Below are positions 31,500 to 40,071 of a DNA stretch of 64,000 nt, piece after piece. Each line of letters opens with the position of its first letter. Position 1 is the stretch's first letter. The stretch comes from Paradevosia sp036499825. GTDB lineage: Bacteria > Pseudomonadota > Alphaproteobacteria > Rhizobiales > Devosiaceae. The DNA is taken from the NCBI GenBank assembly GCA_036499825.1, contig DASYCZ010000026.1:868001-932000 (forward strand). The letters run 5' to 3'. The notes beneath the pieces were generated by a model. The model did no database searches, was not told where the DNA came from, and was given only the letters and a program-made list of their open reading frames with translations. A program made the position numbers and the translations under genes.

Positions 31500-32387
31500 G
31501 TGACGAATTCGGATTTTAGCCGCCGTAATATGATCGGGCTAGGCGTATTGGGCGGCGGCGCCCTGGCGGTTGCCGGCCTAGCCGGAGGAGCGGTGCCTGC
31601 ACGCGCCGATGATGCCCCGTCTGACAAGCTGGCGGAAATACTGGCACGCGGCCATCTCATCGTCGGTACCGGCAGCGACCTACCACCCTTTTACTACACC
31701 GACGAGAACGGCACGCTGGTCGGTCTCGAGATCGATCTGGCGCGACTGCTCGCCAAAGGCCTGTTCAATGATCCGGACAAGGTCGAATTCATCATGCAGA
31801 CCCCGGATTCGCGCATTCCCAACCTCGTGTCCAATCGCGTCGATATCACGCTGCAAAATCTCACGGTCACCGCGCCGCGCGCGCAGCAGATCGAGTTCTC
31901 CATTCCCTACTACCGCACCGGCGAAGGCTTCCTCCTGCTTCAAGACGGGCCGTACAAATCCTTCGATGCCTTGAAGGCGGCCGGCAGCGGTGTGGTGGTC
32001 AGCGCCATCCAGAACGCTTTCATTGCCGACTGGGTCCATGAAGTTCTGCCGGACGCCAAGGTCGTTCAATATCCCACACCCGATGCCGCGCTGCAGGCTC
32101 TCAATGCCGGCCAGGCCGCGACCCACTACGTCGACCACAGCCAGATCGACTACCTGATTTCGAAAATGCCGGGCCGCTATCTCGACAGCGGCGTCACCAA
32201 CAAAGCCGGCTCGCTTGCCTGCGGGATCCAGGCCGGCCAGTTCCGTTTCCTCAACTTCGTCAACACCGCGCTTCGCGAAGCCATGGTCGGCGTCGACTAC
32301 ACGACCTATGCGGGCATTCTGAAGAAATGGCTGGGCATCGATGTCCCCACCCCCAAGGTTGGATATCCGCACGAGGTCATTTCTTGA
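31500..32387 (+). CDS. Amino-acid-type ABC transporter substrate-binding protein (GTG start)
   Basis: 295-residue periplasmic binding protein of the polar amino acid (SBP_bac_3) family. GTG at 31500 has GGAG seven bases upstream; an earlier in-frame start would translate through the operator palindrome. The N-terminus SRRNMIGLGVLGGGALAV is a twin-arginine-type signal ending near ARA. Family motifs: GTGSDLPPFYYTDENGTLVG, IDLARLLAKGL and NLVSNRVDITLQNLTVT. First gene of the putative phosphonate operon, so its ligand may be an amino-acid-like phosphonate (inference). Confidence 0.9.
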   Translation: MTNSDFSRRNMIGLGVLGGGALAVAGLAGGAVPARADDAPSDKLAEILARGHLIVGTGSDLPPFYYTDENGTLVGLEIDLARLLAKGLFNDPDKVEFIMQTPDSRIPNLVSNRVDITLQNLTVTAPRAQQIEFSIPYYRTGEGFLLLQDGPYKSFDALKAAGSGVVVSAIQNAFIADWVHEVLPDAKVVQYPTPDAALQALNAGQAATHYVDHSQIDYLISKMPGRYLDSGVTNKAGSLACGIQAGQFRFLNFVNTALREAMVGVDYTTYAGILKKWLGIDVPTPKVGYPHEVIS

Positions 32388-32406
32388 TCCCGGGGCGAGG
32401 CCAGTC

Positions 32407-33078
32407 ATGAAGGGGTATAGCTGGAACTGGCAGGTGATCTGGCAGTATCGCGCCATTTTTCCCCAAGCACTTGGCCTGTCGTTGGCGTTGGCGGCGGCGG
32501 CGCTCCTCGTGGGGTTCGTGCTTGGCCTGGGCCTCGCCTATCTTTGCATATCGCCATGGCGACCGGTTCGGCTGGCGGCCATGGCGTTTGGCAGGATCGC
32601 CCGCAGCACGCCGCTCCTGCTGCTGGTTTTCGTGTTTTATCTCGTCCTGCCACAATGGGGCATCCGGTTGTTCGATCCACAGTCGGCCTTCGTTACGGCC
32701 CTGGCGATCACGGCCGGGGGCTACATCGCCGAAAACTTCCGGGCCAGCCTCGTCGCCATTCCAAGGCGTCATGTCGAGGCGGCGAGGAGCCTCGGCCTCG
32801 TGGGCTGGCAACGGCAATTCTATGTGGTGCTGCCGCTGACCGTCCGACATGCCTTCCCTGCTCTATCCAACAGCGTGGTGGCGACCTTCAAAGACACTTC
32901 CGTCGCCTCGATCATCGCCATTTCGGAGCTCACCTATATCGCCAAGGAAATCAGCACCAACTACTTCCGCGTCTTCGAAGCCTGGACCGCCGTCTCGCTC
33001 ATCTATCTGGTCGCCTCCGCCCTCATCGCCCTGGCGCTGAGAGTTCTGGAAGCACGCCTGCCTGGAAGGGCCGCATGA
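32407..33078 (+). CDS. Amino-acid-type ABC transporter permease 1
   Basis: 223-residue HisM/GltK-type permease starting MKGYSWNWQVIWQYRAIF. Hydrophobic segments start at residue 20, and the coupling loop ENFRASLVAIPRRHVEAARSLG followed by VLPLTVRHAFPAL is typical. The ATG is 20 nt after the binding-protein stop; a longer frame from 32341 overlaps that gene and is rejected. Its stop overlaps the second permease start (ATGA). Confidence 0.92.
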   Translation: MKGYSWNWQVIWQYRAIFPQALGLSLALAAAALLVGFVLGLGLAYLCISPWRPVRLAAMAFGRIARSTPLLLLVFVFYLVLPQWGIRLFDPQSAFVTALAITAGGYIAENFRASLVAIPRRHVEAARSLGLVGWQRQFYVVLPLTVRHAFPALSNSVVATFKDTSVASIIAISELTYIAKEISTNYFRVFEAWTAVSLIYLVASALIALALRVLEARLPGRAA

Positions 33079-33743
33079 TGGTCGACCAAGCTGCATTCCT
33101 GGCTCTATGGGCCAGCCGCATTCCGCTTCTCAACGGGCTTGGCAGTACGATCCTCGCAGCGGCAGTGTCGCTGCTATTGGGCGTGGTGATCGGCGGCATT
33201 GCGGCCATCGGCTCGGCCTTCGGACATCGTCTGCTGAGACTGGCGATCGGCGTTTACGTCTATCTGCTCCGCGGCCTGCCGCTGCTCGTCACCATTCTCT
33301 TTGCGTATTTCGGTGTCGGCACTCTCTGGCCAGCACTGCCGGCGTTCTGGCTGACCATCCTGGTCATGGCACTCTTTGCCGGAGCCCAGATGACGGAGGT
33401 GTTCCGCGGTGGCATCCAGGCGATCCCACCGGCGCAGTTGGAGGCCGCCAAGGCCATCGGCCTGCCGTTCTCCTCGCGCATGTTGACGATCGTCGTGCCC
33501 CTGACGTTGCGGCGGGCAATTCCATCGATCACCAATATCGCCATCGAGATCGTCAAATCCTCGACGCTGATCTCGGTACTGGGCGCCAGCGACCTGTTTC
33601 TGGCCGGCCAGCAGGTCGCGGCCCGAACCCTATTCATTCCTGAAACCTACCTGTTCCTATGGGGCGCCTATCTCCTGGTTTGCCTTGTGGTCGCCCTTTT
33701 GGGCAGGTGGCTGGAGTACAGATTTGCCTACATCGTTTTCTAA
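33075..33743 (+). CDS. Amino-acid-type ABC transporter permease 2
   Basis: 222 residues from ATG at 33075 (MMVDQAAFLALWASRIP). The HisQ-type pattern YLLRGLPLLVTILFAYFG and the coupling loop TEVFRGGIQAIPPAQLEAAKAIG identify it. It overlaps permease 1 by 4 nt and the ATPase gene by 20 nt. The pair of permeases forms the channel for the binding protein at 31500. Confidence 0.92.
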   Translation: MMVDQAAFLALWASRIPLLNGLGSTILAAAVSLLLGVVIGGIAAIGSAFGHRLLRLAIGVYVYLLRGLPLLVTILFAYFGVGTLWPALPAFWLTILVMALFAGAQMTEVFRGGIQAIPPAQLEAAKAIGLPFSSRMLTIVVPLTLRRAIPSITNIAIEIVKSSTLISVLGASDLFLAGQQVAARTLFIPETYLFLWGAYLLVCLVVALLGRWLEYRFAYIVF

Positions 33744-34539
33744 TGACCCAACGCCGTTGCTGACCGTTCGCGGTCTCGGGAAACGCTTCGGTGATCTTCC
33801 GGTGCTGGCCGACGTTGATCTCGACCTGAGGCGCGGCAGTGTCATGGCGTTGATCGGACCGTCGGGCTCCGGCAAGTCGACCCTGTTGCGGTGCATCAAT
33901 GCCCTGGAAGACTATCAATCGGGCGAGATCAGGCTCTCCGGCCGCAGGCTGAGCTATCGCGGCGAAGGCGCTGCGCGCCAGCGCCTCTCCGATGGCGCAT
34001 TGTCAGCCGAACGCGTGCGGGTCGGCATGGTTTTCCAGAGCTACACCCTCTTTCCCCACCTCAATGCCACCCAAAACCTCACTCTCGGACTGAGGCGGGT
34101 GAAGAAGCTGGCGAAGGCAGAGGCCCATGAGCGGGCTCAACACTGGCTCGAGCGTGTCGGACTGAAGGAATATGGCGCCCGCTATCCGCACCAGCTCTCG
34201 GGCGGTCAACAGCAGCGCGTCGCCATCGCACGGGCCCTGGCGCTCGAACCTGAGCTGGTGCTGCTCGACGAGGTCACTTCCGCGCTCGACCCAGAGTTGA
34301 CCGGCGAGGTGCTGGGGGTGATGCGCGACCTTGCCGCTGCCGGCACCACCATGCTCGTCGTCAGCCATGAGATGTCCTTCGTGCGCGAAGTAGCCGACGA
34401 AGTCGCCTTCATGCGCGACGGGCGGATCGTCGATATTGGACCACCGGCGACGTTGTTCTCCCAATCACCAGCGGTCACGGCCTTTCTCGATCGCTTCGCC
34501 CACACCGTTCCGCGCGCTAGTGCGCCAGCCGCGTTGTAG
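33724..34539 (+). CDS. Amino-acid-type ABC transporter ATP-binding protein (TTG start)
   Basis: 271-residue ATPase of the GlnQ/HisP group. Walker A GPSGSGKST, Q-loop VFQSYTLFPHL, signature LSGGQQQRVAIARAL, Walker B VLLDEVTSALD (V in place of P after DE) and H-loop VVSHEM are clear. No in-frame ATG is near the N-terminus; TTG at 33724 has GGAG seven bases upstream, inside the end of the permease gene. An insertion of about 12 residues before the Q-loop (RYRGEGAARQRLSDGALSAER region) resembles other catabolic amino-acid transporters. Confidence 0.9.
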   Translation: MPTSFSNDPTPLLTVRGLGKRFGDLPVLADVDLDLRRGSVMALIGPSGSGKSTLLRCINALEDYQSGEIRLSGRRLSYRGEGAARQRLSDGALSAERVRVGMVFQSYTLFPHLNATQNLTLGLRRVKKLAKAEAHERAQHWLERVGLKEYGARYPHQLSGGQQQRVAIARALALEPELVLLDEVTSALDPELTGEVLGVMRDLAAAGTTMLVVSHEMSFVREVADEVAFMRDGRIVDIGPPATLFSQSPAVTAFLDRFAHTVPRASAPAAL

Positions 34540-34550
34540 TCAGTCCACAG

Positions 34551-36413
34551 ATGTTCAAGCTTATCCAGATCAGCGACACGCACTTTTCCGCCGCGCGAGG
34601 GCTCGCCGGCACCGGTTGGACGAACCTGGCCGGGCTGGTCGCCTCAGCACGCCCTGATCTTGTGGTCCACACCGGCGACCTCGTTCTCGACCGGCCCGAC
34701 AATACCGCAGATCACGTCTTCGCCCGGGCACAGCTTGCCACGCTCGGCGCCGACTGGCTGGCGCTGCCGGGCAACCATGACGTCGGGGACGGACCGCCAG
34801 CGGCGCTATCCGTCTCGCGTGACCTCATTGAGGCGTTCGCCCGCGACTACGGCGCGACACACTGGCAGCGCGATGTCGAGGATTGGCGACTGATCGGTCT
34901 CAACGGCATGCTGTTGGGCACGGGCCTTCCAGAAGAAGAGGCGGAATGGGACTTCCTGCAGGCGGCTCTCGTCGATGCGGGCGGGCGCGAATTGGCCCTT
35001 TTCATCCACAAGCCAGTCTTCCTGTTTGCGCCAGACGAGGCGCAATATGGGACGGCGACACTGCCCGAAGCCGCACGCTTGCGCCTTTGGGATCTCCTTC
35101 AGACCCACGGCGTACGTTTCGTCGCCGGCGGCCACCGCCACGAATACCGAGTGTTGTCGCATGAAGGCATCCAGCTCATATGGGCGCCGGCGGCATCACG
35201 AGCCGTACTCGATGAAACCACCCTGCCGCTCGCTCCAGATGGAACGAGAGCCGGCTTTCTCGAATATGCGTTCGCAGGGCGCACGGTGATGCATCGCTTC
35301 GTCGATATCGGGCCAGCCGAGGCCGAGACTGTGCGGGCAGAGGACATTGACCTGCGCAGCGATGTCATCGCGCCGCCCTCCGCGAAGGTTCTGGAAGCGA
35401 TAACCGCAGCCGGCAGAGCCCCGCTTGGCTTTTCACCCCGTGAGGACGTGTATCAGCAGAGATTGACGGCGAAGCTGACCGAAGCCTTCGGTTTCGAGGA
35501 CGGGCTGTTCCTGCCGACCGGAACGATGGCCAACCAGATTGCCGTGCGGCTCTGGTGCCAGCCGGGCGAGCTGTTGCTGGCGGAGGCCGAAAGCCACGTA
35601 GCCGTTAACGAGGCGGCCTCCGTCGCCGGTCTCAATGGCGTTTCGATCCGGTCTCTTCCCGGTCAGTCGGGACATCTTGCACCCATGGCGATTTCGCGGG
35701 CGCTCGAAGACCTGCCGGGCTCGGCGCCCGATCGGAGCCTCCGCCTTGTCTGGCTCGAAAATACCCATAACCGCGCCGGCGGGACGGTCATGCCAGATGG
35801 CTGGCAGAGCGAGATAGCGGAAATTTGTCGGACCCGGGACGTGCCGATCCATGTCGATGGCGCCCGGATCTTTGATGCGGCACGCGCTGCTTCGACACCG
35901 ACACTGGACATCGCGCACGGCGCCGCAAGTCTTACCGTCTGCCTCAACAAGGGACCCGGCGCGCCACATGGCGCGATGCTGCTGGGCAGCGGCGCCTTCA
36001 TTGCCGAGGCGGCCAAGGTCCAGAAGATGTTCGGCGGGCTGTGGCGGCCGATCGGACTGCTGACCGCAGCTGCAGCCGCAGCGCTGGAAGATTGGCCGGC
36101 GCGCATCGACTGGGCCCATGAGCGGGCGGCCCAGCTCGCCAGCGAACTCGCTCGCACCCTTCCCGATGGCGTGACCGTTCCGACGCCCCAGACCAACATC
36201 GTCATGCTGCAATTGCGCTCGGATGTTGAGGCTGCATCGCTTCACGTCGAACTCGGCAAGCGCGGCGTCCGTGCTTCGAACTACCGGCGTGGACGCCTTC
36301 GCTTCGTCACCCATATGGGCCTTACCGCCGCCGATATCGTCACCGCCGCCGCGATCGTCCGCACCACCCTGCAGGAGCTTGAAAATCATGCCCCAATCGC
36401 ACCATCCCATTGA
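34551..36413 (+). CDS. Fusion: calcineurin-like phosphoesterase + threonine-aldolase-type PLP enzyme
   Basis: 620 residues in two full domains. Residues 1-255 are a metallophosphoesterase with every metal motif: D9-T-H11, G42-D43, G74-N75-H76-D77, H153 and G194-H195-R196-H197. Residues 265-610 are a threonine aldolase/beta-eliminating lyase: IDLRSD start, PTGTMANQ (322-329), ENTHN (403-407), HVDGARIF with D436, and LNKGPGAP with PLP lysine K467. The loop usually reading GDDVYGED is changed (FSPREDVYQQR), suggesting another substrate. Next gene is PhnX, overlapping by 26 nt. I infer retro-aldol release of phosphonoacetaldehyde from a beta-hydroxy amino-phosphonate, with the phosphoesterase removing an ester first. 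No known enzyme of this design comes to mind. Confidence 0.88.
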   Translation: MFKLIQISDTHFSAARGLAGTGWTNLAGLVASARPDLVVHTGDLVLDRPDNTADHVFARAQLATLGADWLALPGNHDVGDGPPAALSVSRDLIEAFARDYGATHWQRDVEDWRLIGLNGMLLGTGLPEEEAEWDFLQAALVDAGGRELALFIHKPVFLFAPDEAQYGTATLPEAARLRLWDLLQTHGVRFVAGGHRHEYRVLSHEGIQLIWAPAASRAVLDETTLPLAPDGTRAGFLEYAFAGRTVMHRFVDIGPAEAETVRAEDIDLRSDVIAPPSAKVLEAITAAGRAPLGFSPREDVYQQRLTAKLTEAFGFEDGLFLPTGTMANQIAVRLWCQPGELLLAEAESHVAVNEAASVAGLNGVSIRSLPGQSGHLAPMAISRALEDLPGSAPDRSLRLVWLENTHNRAGGTVMPDGWQSEIAEICRTRDVPIHVDGARIFDAARAASTPTLDIAHGAASLTVCLNKGPGAPHGAMLLGSGAFIAEAAKVQKMFGGLWRPIGLLTAAAAAALEDWPARIDWAHERAAQLASELARTLPDGVTVPTPQTNIVMLQLRSDVEAASLHVELGKRGVRASNYRRGRLRFVTHMGLTAADIVTAAAIVRTTLQELENHAPIAPSH

Positions 36414-37215
36414 AACAGGCATCAGGGCAGTCGTGTTCGACTGGGCGGGAACCGTCATCGATCACGGCTCGCGCGCTCCCATGGCGGCTTTCGTCGAGGC
36501 CTTCCGGCGCTTCGGCGTTGACCTGACCATCGCCGAAGCACGCATTCCCATGGGATTGCCGAAACGCAGCCACATCGAGGCGCTCCTGCGACTTCCAGGG
36601 ATAGCGACTGCCTGGTCCAAAATACGGGGCGCGGTGCCCGCAGAGACGGATATCGATGCCATATACGACGTCTTCGTGCCCTTGAACGAAGCCTCGGTGG
36701 CCCATCATTGCGACATGATTCCGGGAGCCGTCGAGATCGTCACGGAACTGCGACGGCGCGACATTCGCATCGGATCGACGACTGGTTACACCCGCTCGAT
36801 CATGGATCGCGTGCTGCCGCTCGCGGCGAGCCAGGGGTATGCCCCTGACAATCTCGTCTGTGCCGACGACCTGCCGCATGGTCGCCCGACGCCCATGGGC
36901 ATGTATCGATGCTTCCTCGATCTCGACGTCTGGCCGGCTGCCGCCGTCATCAAGGTCGATGATACCGTTCCGGGCATAGCCGAAGGCGTCGCCGCAGGAT
37001 GCTGGACTGTCGGCGTTACCCTGTCGGGCAATTCGGTGGGGCTGTCGGCCGCCGAGACGGCAGCATTGAGCCCAGAAGAAAGACAGCGGCTGCACACAGA
37101 AGCCGCCGCTGCGCTGGCCGAAGCCGGCGCCGACTTCGTGGTGCCTTCCGTCGCCGCGCTATTGCCAGTCGTGGAACAGATCAATCAGCGCCTTCGGAGT
37201 GCAGCGGGTCGATAG
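36388..37215 (+). CDS. phnX: Phosphonoacetaldehyde hydrolase (phosphonatase)
   Basis: 275-residue HAD enzyme that splits phosphonoacetaldehyde into acetaldehyde and phosphate. The nucleophile motif FDWAGTVID holds D18 with A20 at the place of the usual second Asp, a PhnX hallmark. The Schiff-base lysine is K59 in MGLPKRSH, 41 residues after D18 as in characterised PhnX. STTGYTRSIMD, CADDLPHGRPTPMGMY and KVDDTVPGIAEG complete the family pattern. ATG at 36388 has GGAG upstream and overlaps the fusion gene. No PhnW aminotransferase is near, so phosphonoacetaldehyde must come from another reaction, most simply the fused aldolase-like enzyme. Confidence 0.95.
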   Translation: MPQSHHPIETGIRAVVFDWAGTVIDHGSRAPMAAFVEAFRRFGVDLTIAEARIPMGLPKRSHIEALLRLPGIATAWSKIRGAVPAETDIDAIYDVFVPLNEASVAHHCDMIPGAVEIVTELRRRDIRIGSTTGYTRSIMDRVLPLAASQGYAPDNLVCADDLPHGRPTPMGMYRCFLDLDVWPAAAVIKVDDTVPGIAEGVAAGCWTVGVTLSGNSVGLSAAETAALSPEERQRLHTEAAAALAEAGADFVVPSVAALLPVVEQINQRLRSAAGR

Positions 37216-37687
37216 CCGAAACGTCGTTCACAAGACCCGAGCGAGACCGCCGAACTTTGCGGCGGCATCGTTCATTGGCTCCGGCAATTTTGCTTATTGA
37301 TTTTTGCTATCCCGTCCGTGGATTGTTGCAATCCAATTTATGAGGGTTCATACATTCTGCCGGCCCTCTGGGAGGGGTGCCGCGAAGAAGAATCGAGAAG
37401 ATTCTCTTGATACAAGAGGAGGTTGGAGGAGCAGCCAGCTGACATGCCGGCGAAAGTTTCACCGCAAAAAAGCTGGTCGTGATCTCAATAGTCATATCGG
37501 GACGCAAATTGACCGACGCAAACGGGCCAGGTGTCCCTTTCGCGTCTATGTCCCGAGCTTATCGACATCAGGAAGTCTATCCTCAGCAGTGACATGTTCA
37601 GCAGCACATCGGTGCCTGTCGCCTATCACCAATGCATAGCCTCACCTGCATCGATTGTAACGCAGCGCTTCACAGCGGGGGCAGAAC
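37216..37687. other. Intergenic region upstream of PQQ-associated block
   Basis: About 470 bases with no convincing gene; short open frames here lack ribosome-binding sites and family features. It contains a 17-bp inverted repeat at 37319-37335 and is AT-richer than its surroundings near 37285-37345. It probably holds the promoter of the operon starting at 37688. No transposon remnants seen. Confidence 0.6.
37319..37335. promoter_or_regulatory. 17-bp inverted repeat, operator candidate
   Basis: TGGATTG (37319-37325) and CAATCCA (37329-37335) are exact reverse complements around TTG. It is about 350 bases before the first gene of the PQQ-associated operon and 100 bases after phnX. Which gene it serves is not clear. 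Confidence 0.4.
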
Positions 37688-38986
37688 ATGTTGACACGTC
37701 TAGGCAATCTTTTACTCGGCATCTCAGTGGCAACGGTTGGGCTGGCATTTGTCCTGCCCGCCCAGGCACAGGACGACCAGGGCGACGCGCAGCTGCCGCC
37801 GATCCATATCGGCCTTATCATTCCGGCCATGCCCACGGACCCGAACGACCTCAAAGCCCCGATCGCGAAGGCGGCCAAGCAGGGCGCGGTGATGGCCGAG
37901 GAAGAGTTCACCCAGAATGCTGCGATGTTCGATGCCGACTTCGCCGCCGTCACCGCGGAGGCGAGCGGCGGCGATGCGGTGGTCAAGGCGGCGGAACATC
38001 TCGTCAATGACGAAAAGGTCTTCGCGTTGGCCGGTGGTTTTGACCGTGACGAAGCCTTGGCACTGAGCAAATGGTCGGCCGAACACAATATTCCCTTCCT
38101 CAATCTCGGCGCCTCGAGCGACGCGCTGCGGAACGACCAATGCGCCGCCACCACATTCCATCTCGCGCCCAGTGCGGCGATGTATCTTGACGCCCTCAGC
38201 GGTTGGTATGTGCGAGCGGGCTTTCGCAAATGGTATTTCGTGCAGGCGGACAACGACGAGAGCAAGGAACAATACCAGCGGGCCGAGCAATCGATCGACG
38301 ACCGACATTTCGCGGCGCGAGAGGTCGGACATGCGGTCGTACCGGCTGGAAGCCCCCTGCCCGACAGCACATTGTCGGACATCAAGAATTCGGGTGCCGA
38401 CCTGGTGGTGATGCTGGTGGGCAGCGCCGACCAACTGAGCGTATTGAAGCAGCTTGAGGGCGCCGGCATTTCGACCATGGTGACGGGGTTCCCGTATCCC
38501 GAGACGCAGACCCGCACCTTCTTCGAGGCATCGGCGCACGCTGCGCCCAAGCTGGGCACCGGCATGCGCGCAGAGGAATGGGAGCCCACCATCGATGCCT
38601 ACGGTGCCCGTGAGCTCAATGCCCGCTATGAGGAGCGCTGGCACGAGCCGATGGAAGGCAGCGCCTGGGCGGCCTACCAGGCCGTGAAGATTTTCTATGA
38701 GGCCGCGGTGTTCACGACCTCGACGGCTCCCACCGACATCCTCGGCTACATGAACTCGCCCGATACGGTATTCGACGTCTGGAAGGGGATCGGCACCTCG
38801 TTCCGGCCATGGGACCGGCAGTTGCGGCAGTCGCTGTTCCTCGTGAAGATCGACGATACCGCGACCGACCCCAAGCTGGTGGGGCAGCTGGTGGGAGAAT
38901 TGCCGGAGATCTACATGCCCGGCACCGACCCGATCGAACGACTGGATCAACTGGGTGATCTGCAGGGACAAAGCCGTTGTCACTAG
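37688..38986 (+). CDS. PQQ-associated ABC transporter substrate-binding protein
   Basis: 432 residues, exported by a Sec signal (SVATVGLAFVLPAQAQD). It has a type 1 periplasmic-binding fold like branched-chain amino acid receptors (IHIGLIIPAMPTDPNDL, LNLGASSDALRNDQCAATTFHLAPSAAMYLDAL, SGADLVVMLVG). This subfamily is known for occurring next to quinoprotein alcohol dehydrogenases. The C-terminus GTSFRPWDRQLRQSLFLVKID and final cysteine (QSRCH) are shared with the paralogue at 43017-44330. It overlaps the next gene by 10 nt and starts a five-gene operon. Confidence 0.88.
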   Translation: MLTRLGNLLLGISVATVGLAFVLPAQAQDDQGDAQLPPIHIGLIIPAMPTDPNDLKAPIAKAAKQGAVMAEEEFTQNAAMFDADFAAVTAEASGGDAVVKAAEHLVNDEKVFALAGGFDRDEALALSKWSAEHNIPFLNLGASSDALRNDQCAATTFHLAPSAAMYLDALSGWYVRAGFRKWYFVQADNDESKEQYQRAEQSIDDRHFAAREVGHAVVPAGSPLPDSTLSDIKNSGADLVVMLVGSADQLSVLKQLEGAGISTMVTGFPYPETQTRTFFEASAHAAPKLGTGMRAEEWEPTIDAYGARELNARYEERWHEPMEGSAWAAYQAVKIFYEAAVFTTSTAPTDILGYMNSPDTVFDVWKGIGTSFRPWDRQLRQSLFLVKIDDTATDPKLVGQLVGELPEIYMPGTDPIERLDQLGDLQGQSRCH

Positions 38987-40071
38987 TGAGCCTAAATAGA
39001 CAAGAGAGCATGGGGAGAATGCGGATGACGTCACTGGTGCGGAAATGGCGCGCAGCCAGCCTTACGGCAGGCGCCGCAGTGGCCCTGCTGGCAGCGGTGC
39101 CCGCCCTGGCACAGGATGCGGCGGGCGACTACCGGGTCTACATCGCCAATGAATTCGGGGCCGACATCACCGTCATCGATACGGCTACCGACAAGGTCAT
39201 CAACGACATCTCGATTTCGGGCCGGCCCGGCGAAGTGCGACCGCGCGGTGAAGCGGTCAGTCCAGACGGCAAGACCATTTATGTGTCGGTCAGCGACTTC
39301 TATCCCGAGCGCCAGACGCCTGAGGACAAGATCGTCGCCATCGACGTCGACAGCAACAAGGTCACCGGGGAATTCACCGCCGGCGGCAATCCCGAGCGCG
39401 TGGCCGTGACACCGGACGGCAAGCAAATCTGGGCCTCCCTGGAAGCCACTGCGCAAGGCGCCGGCTATGACGCGGCGACCGGCAAGCAGATCGCGATCTT
39501 CCCCGTCGGTATCGAGGCCGAAGGCGTAGCCGTGAGCCCCGACGGCAAATGGGTCTATATCAGCGCCGAGGCGACGCACACCGTGTCCATCGTCGACGCG
39601 CAAAAGCTGAAGGTGGTGAAGCACCTGATGGTGGGCAACCGCCCACGCGTCGTGGAGTTCTCGGTCGACGGCACCAAGGCTTATGTGACGGCCGAGATCG
39701 GCGGCACCATTTCGGTGATCGACACGGCGACCCAAAAGGTCACCAAGACCATCAATCTCGGCCTCGATTCCCGGCCGGTTCAGATCGCCGTCGATCCGAA
39801 TGGAAAGCGCCTGTTCGTGGCCGGTGGCGGCACCAGCGCGGTCTACGTCATCGATACGGCAACCAACGCGATCACCGACACGATCAAGGAAAACATGGGC
39901 CGACGGCCGTGGGGCATCGCTATCACGCCGGATGGCAAGAAGCTCTACACGGCGAATGGCCTCTCCGACAGCGTGTCCGTCATCGATACGGCGACGCTGA
40001 AAGTGGTCGACAACATCCCGGCGGGACGTGGCGCCCATTCGGCTGCAATCGGAGTGATCCCGGCAAAATGA
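38977..40071 (+). CDS. PQQ-associated YVTN-type beta-propeller protein
   Basis: 364 residues with a Sec signal ending at ALAQD, then repeated blades of the form VSVIDTATLKVVDNI and VAVTPDGKQIWAS. This is the YVTN repeat type, and the family is regularly linked to PQQ-dependent alcohol catabolism. The sequence runs MSLVSLNRQESMGRMRMTSLVRKWRA at the N-terminus; the ATG at 39025 (MTSLVRKW) or 39010 would give a more usual signal peptide, so the exact start is open. Periplasmic; exact role unknown, perhaps cofactor or partner binding. Confidence 0.88.
   Translation: MSLVSLNRQESMGRMRMTSLVRKWRAASLTAGAAVALLAAVPALAQDAAGDYRVYIANEFGADITVIDTATDKVINDISISGRPGEVRPRGEAVSPDGKTIYVSVSDFYPERQTPEDKIVAIDVDSNKVTGEFTAGGNPERVAVTPDGKQIWASLEATAQGAGYDAATGKQIAIFPVGIEAEGVAVSPDGKWVYISAEATHTVSIVDAQKLKVVKHLMVGNRPRVVEFSVDGTKAYVTAEIGGTISVIDTATQKVTKTINLGLDSRPVQIAVDPNGKRLFVAGGGTSAVYVIDTATNAITDTIKENMGRRPWGIAITPDGKKLYTANGLSDSVSVIDTATLKVVDNIPAGRGAHSAAIGVIPAK

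Noticed and set aside
31501..31520. TGACGAATTC as a third copy of the ROK palindrome
   Set aside because: Only a partial right-arm match (GACGAATT), inside a coding region, with no left arm at the required 9-nt spacing.
37304..38010. Short open frames in the gap before the PQQ-associated binding protein
   Set aside because: They run into the 5' end of a confirmed gene in another frame and lack start signals.
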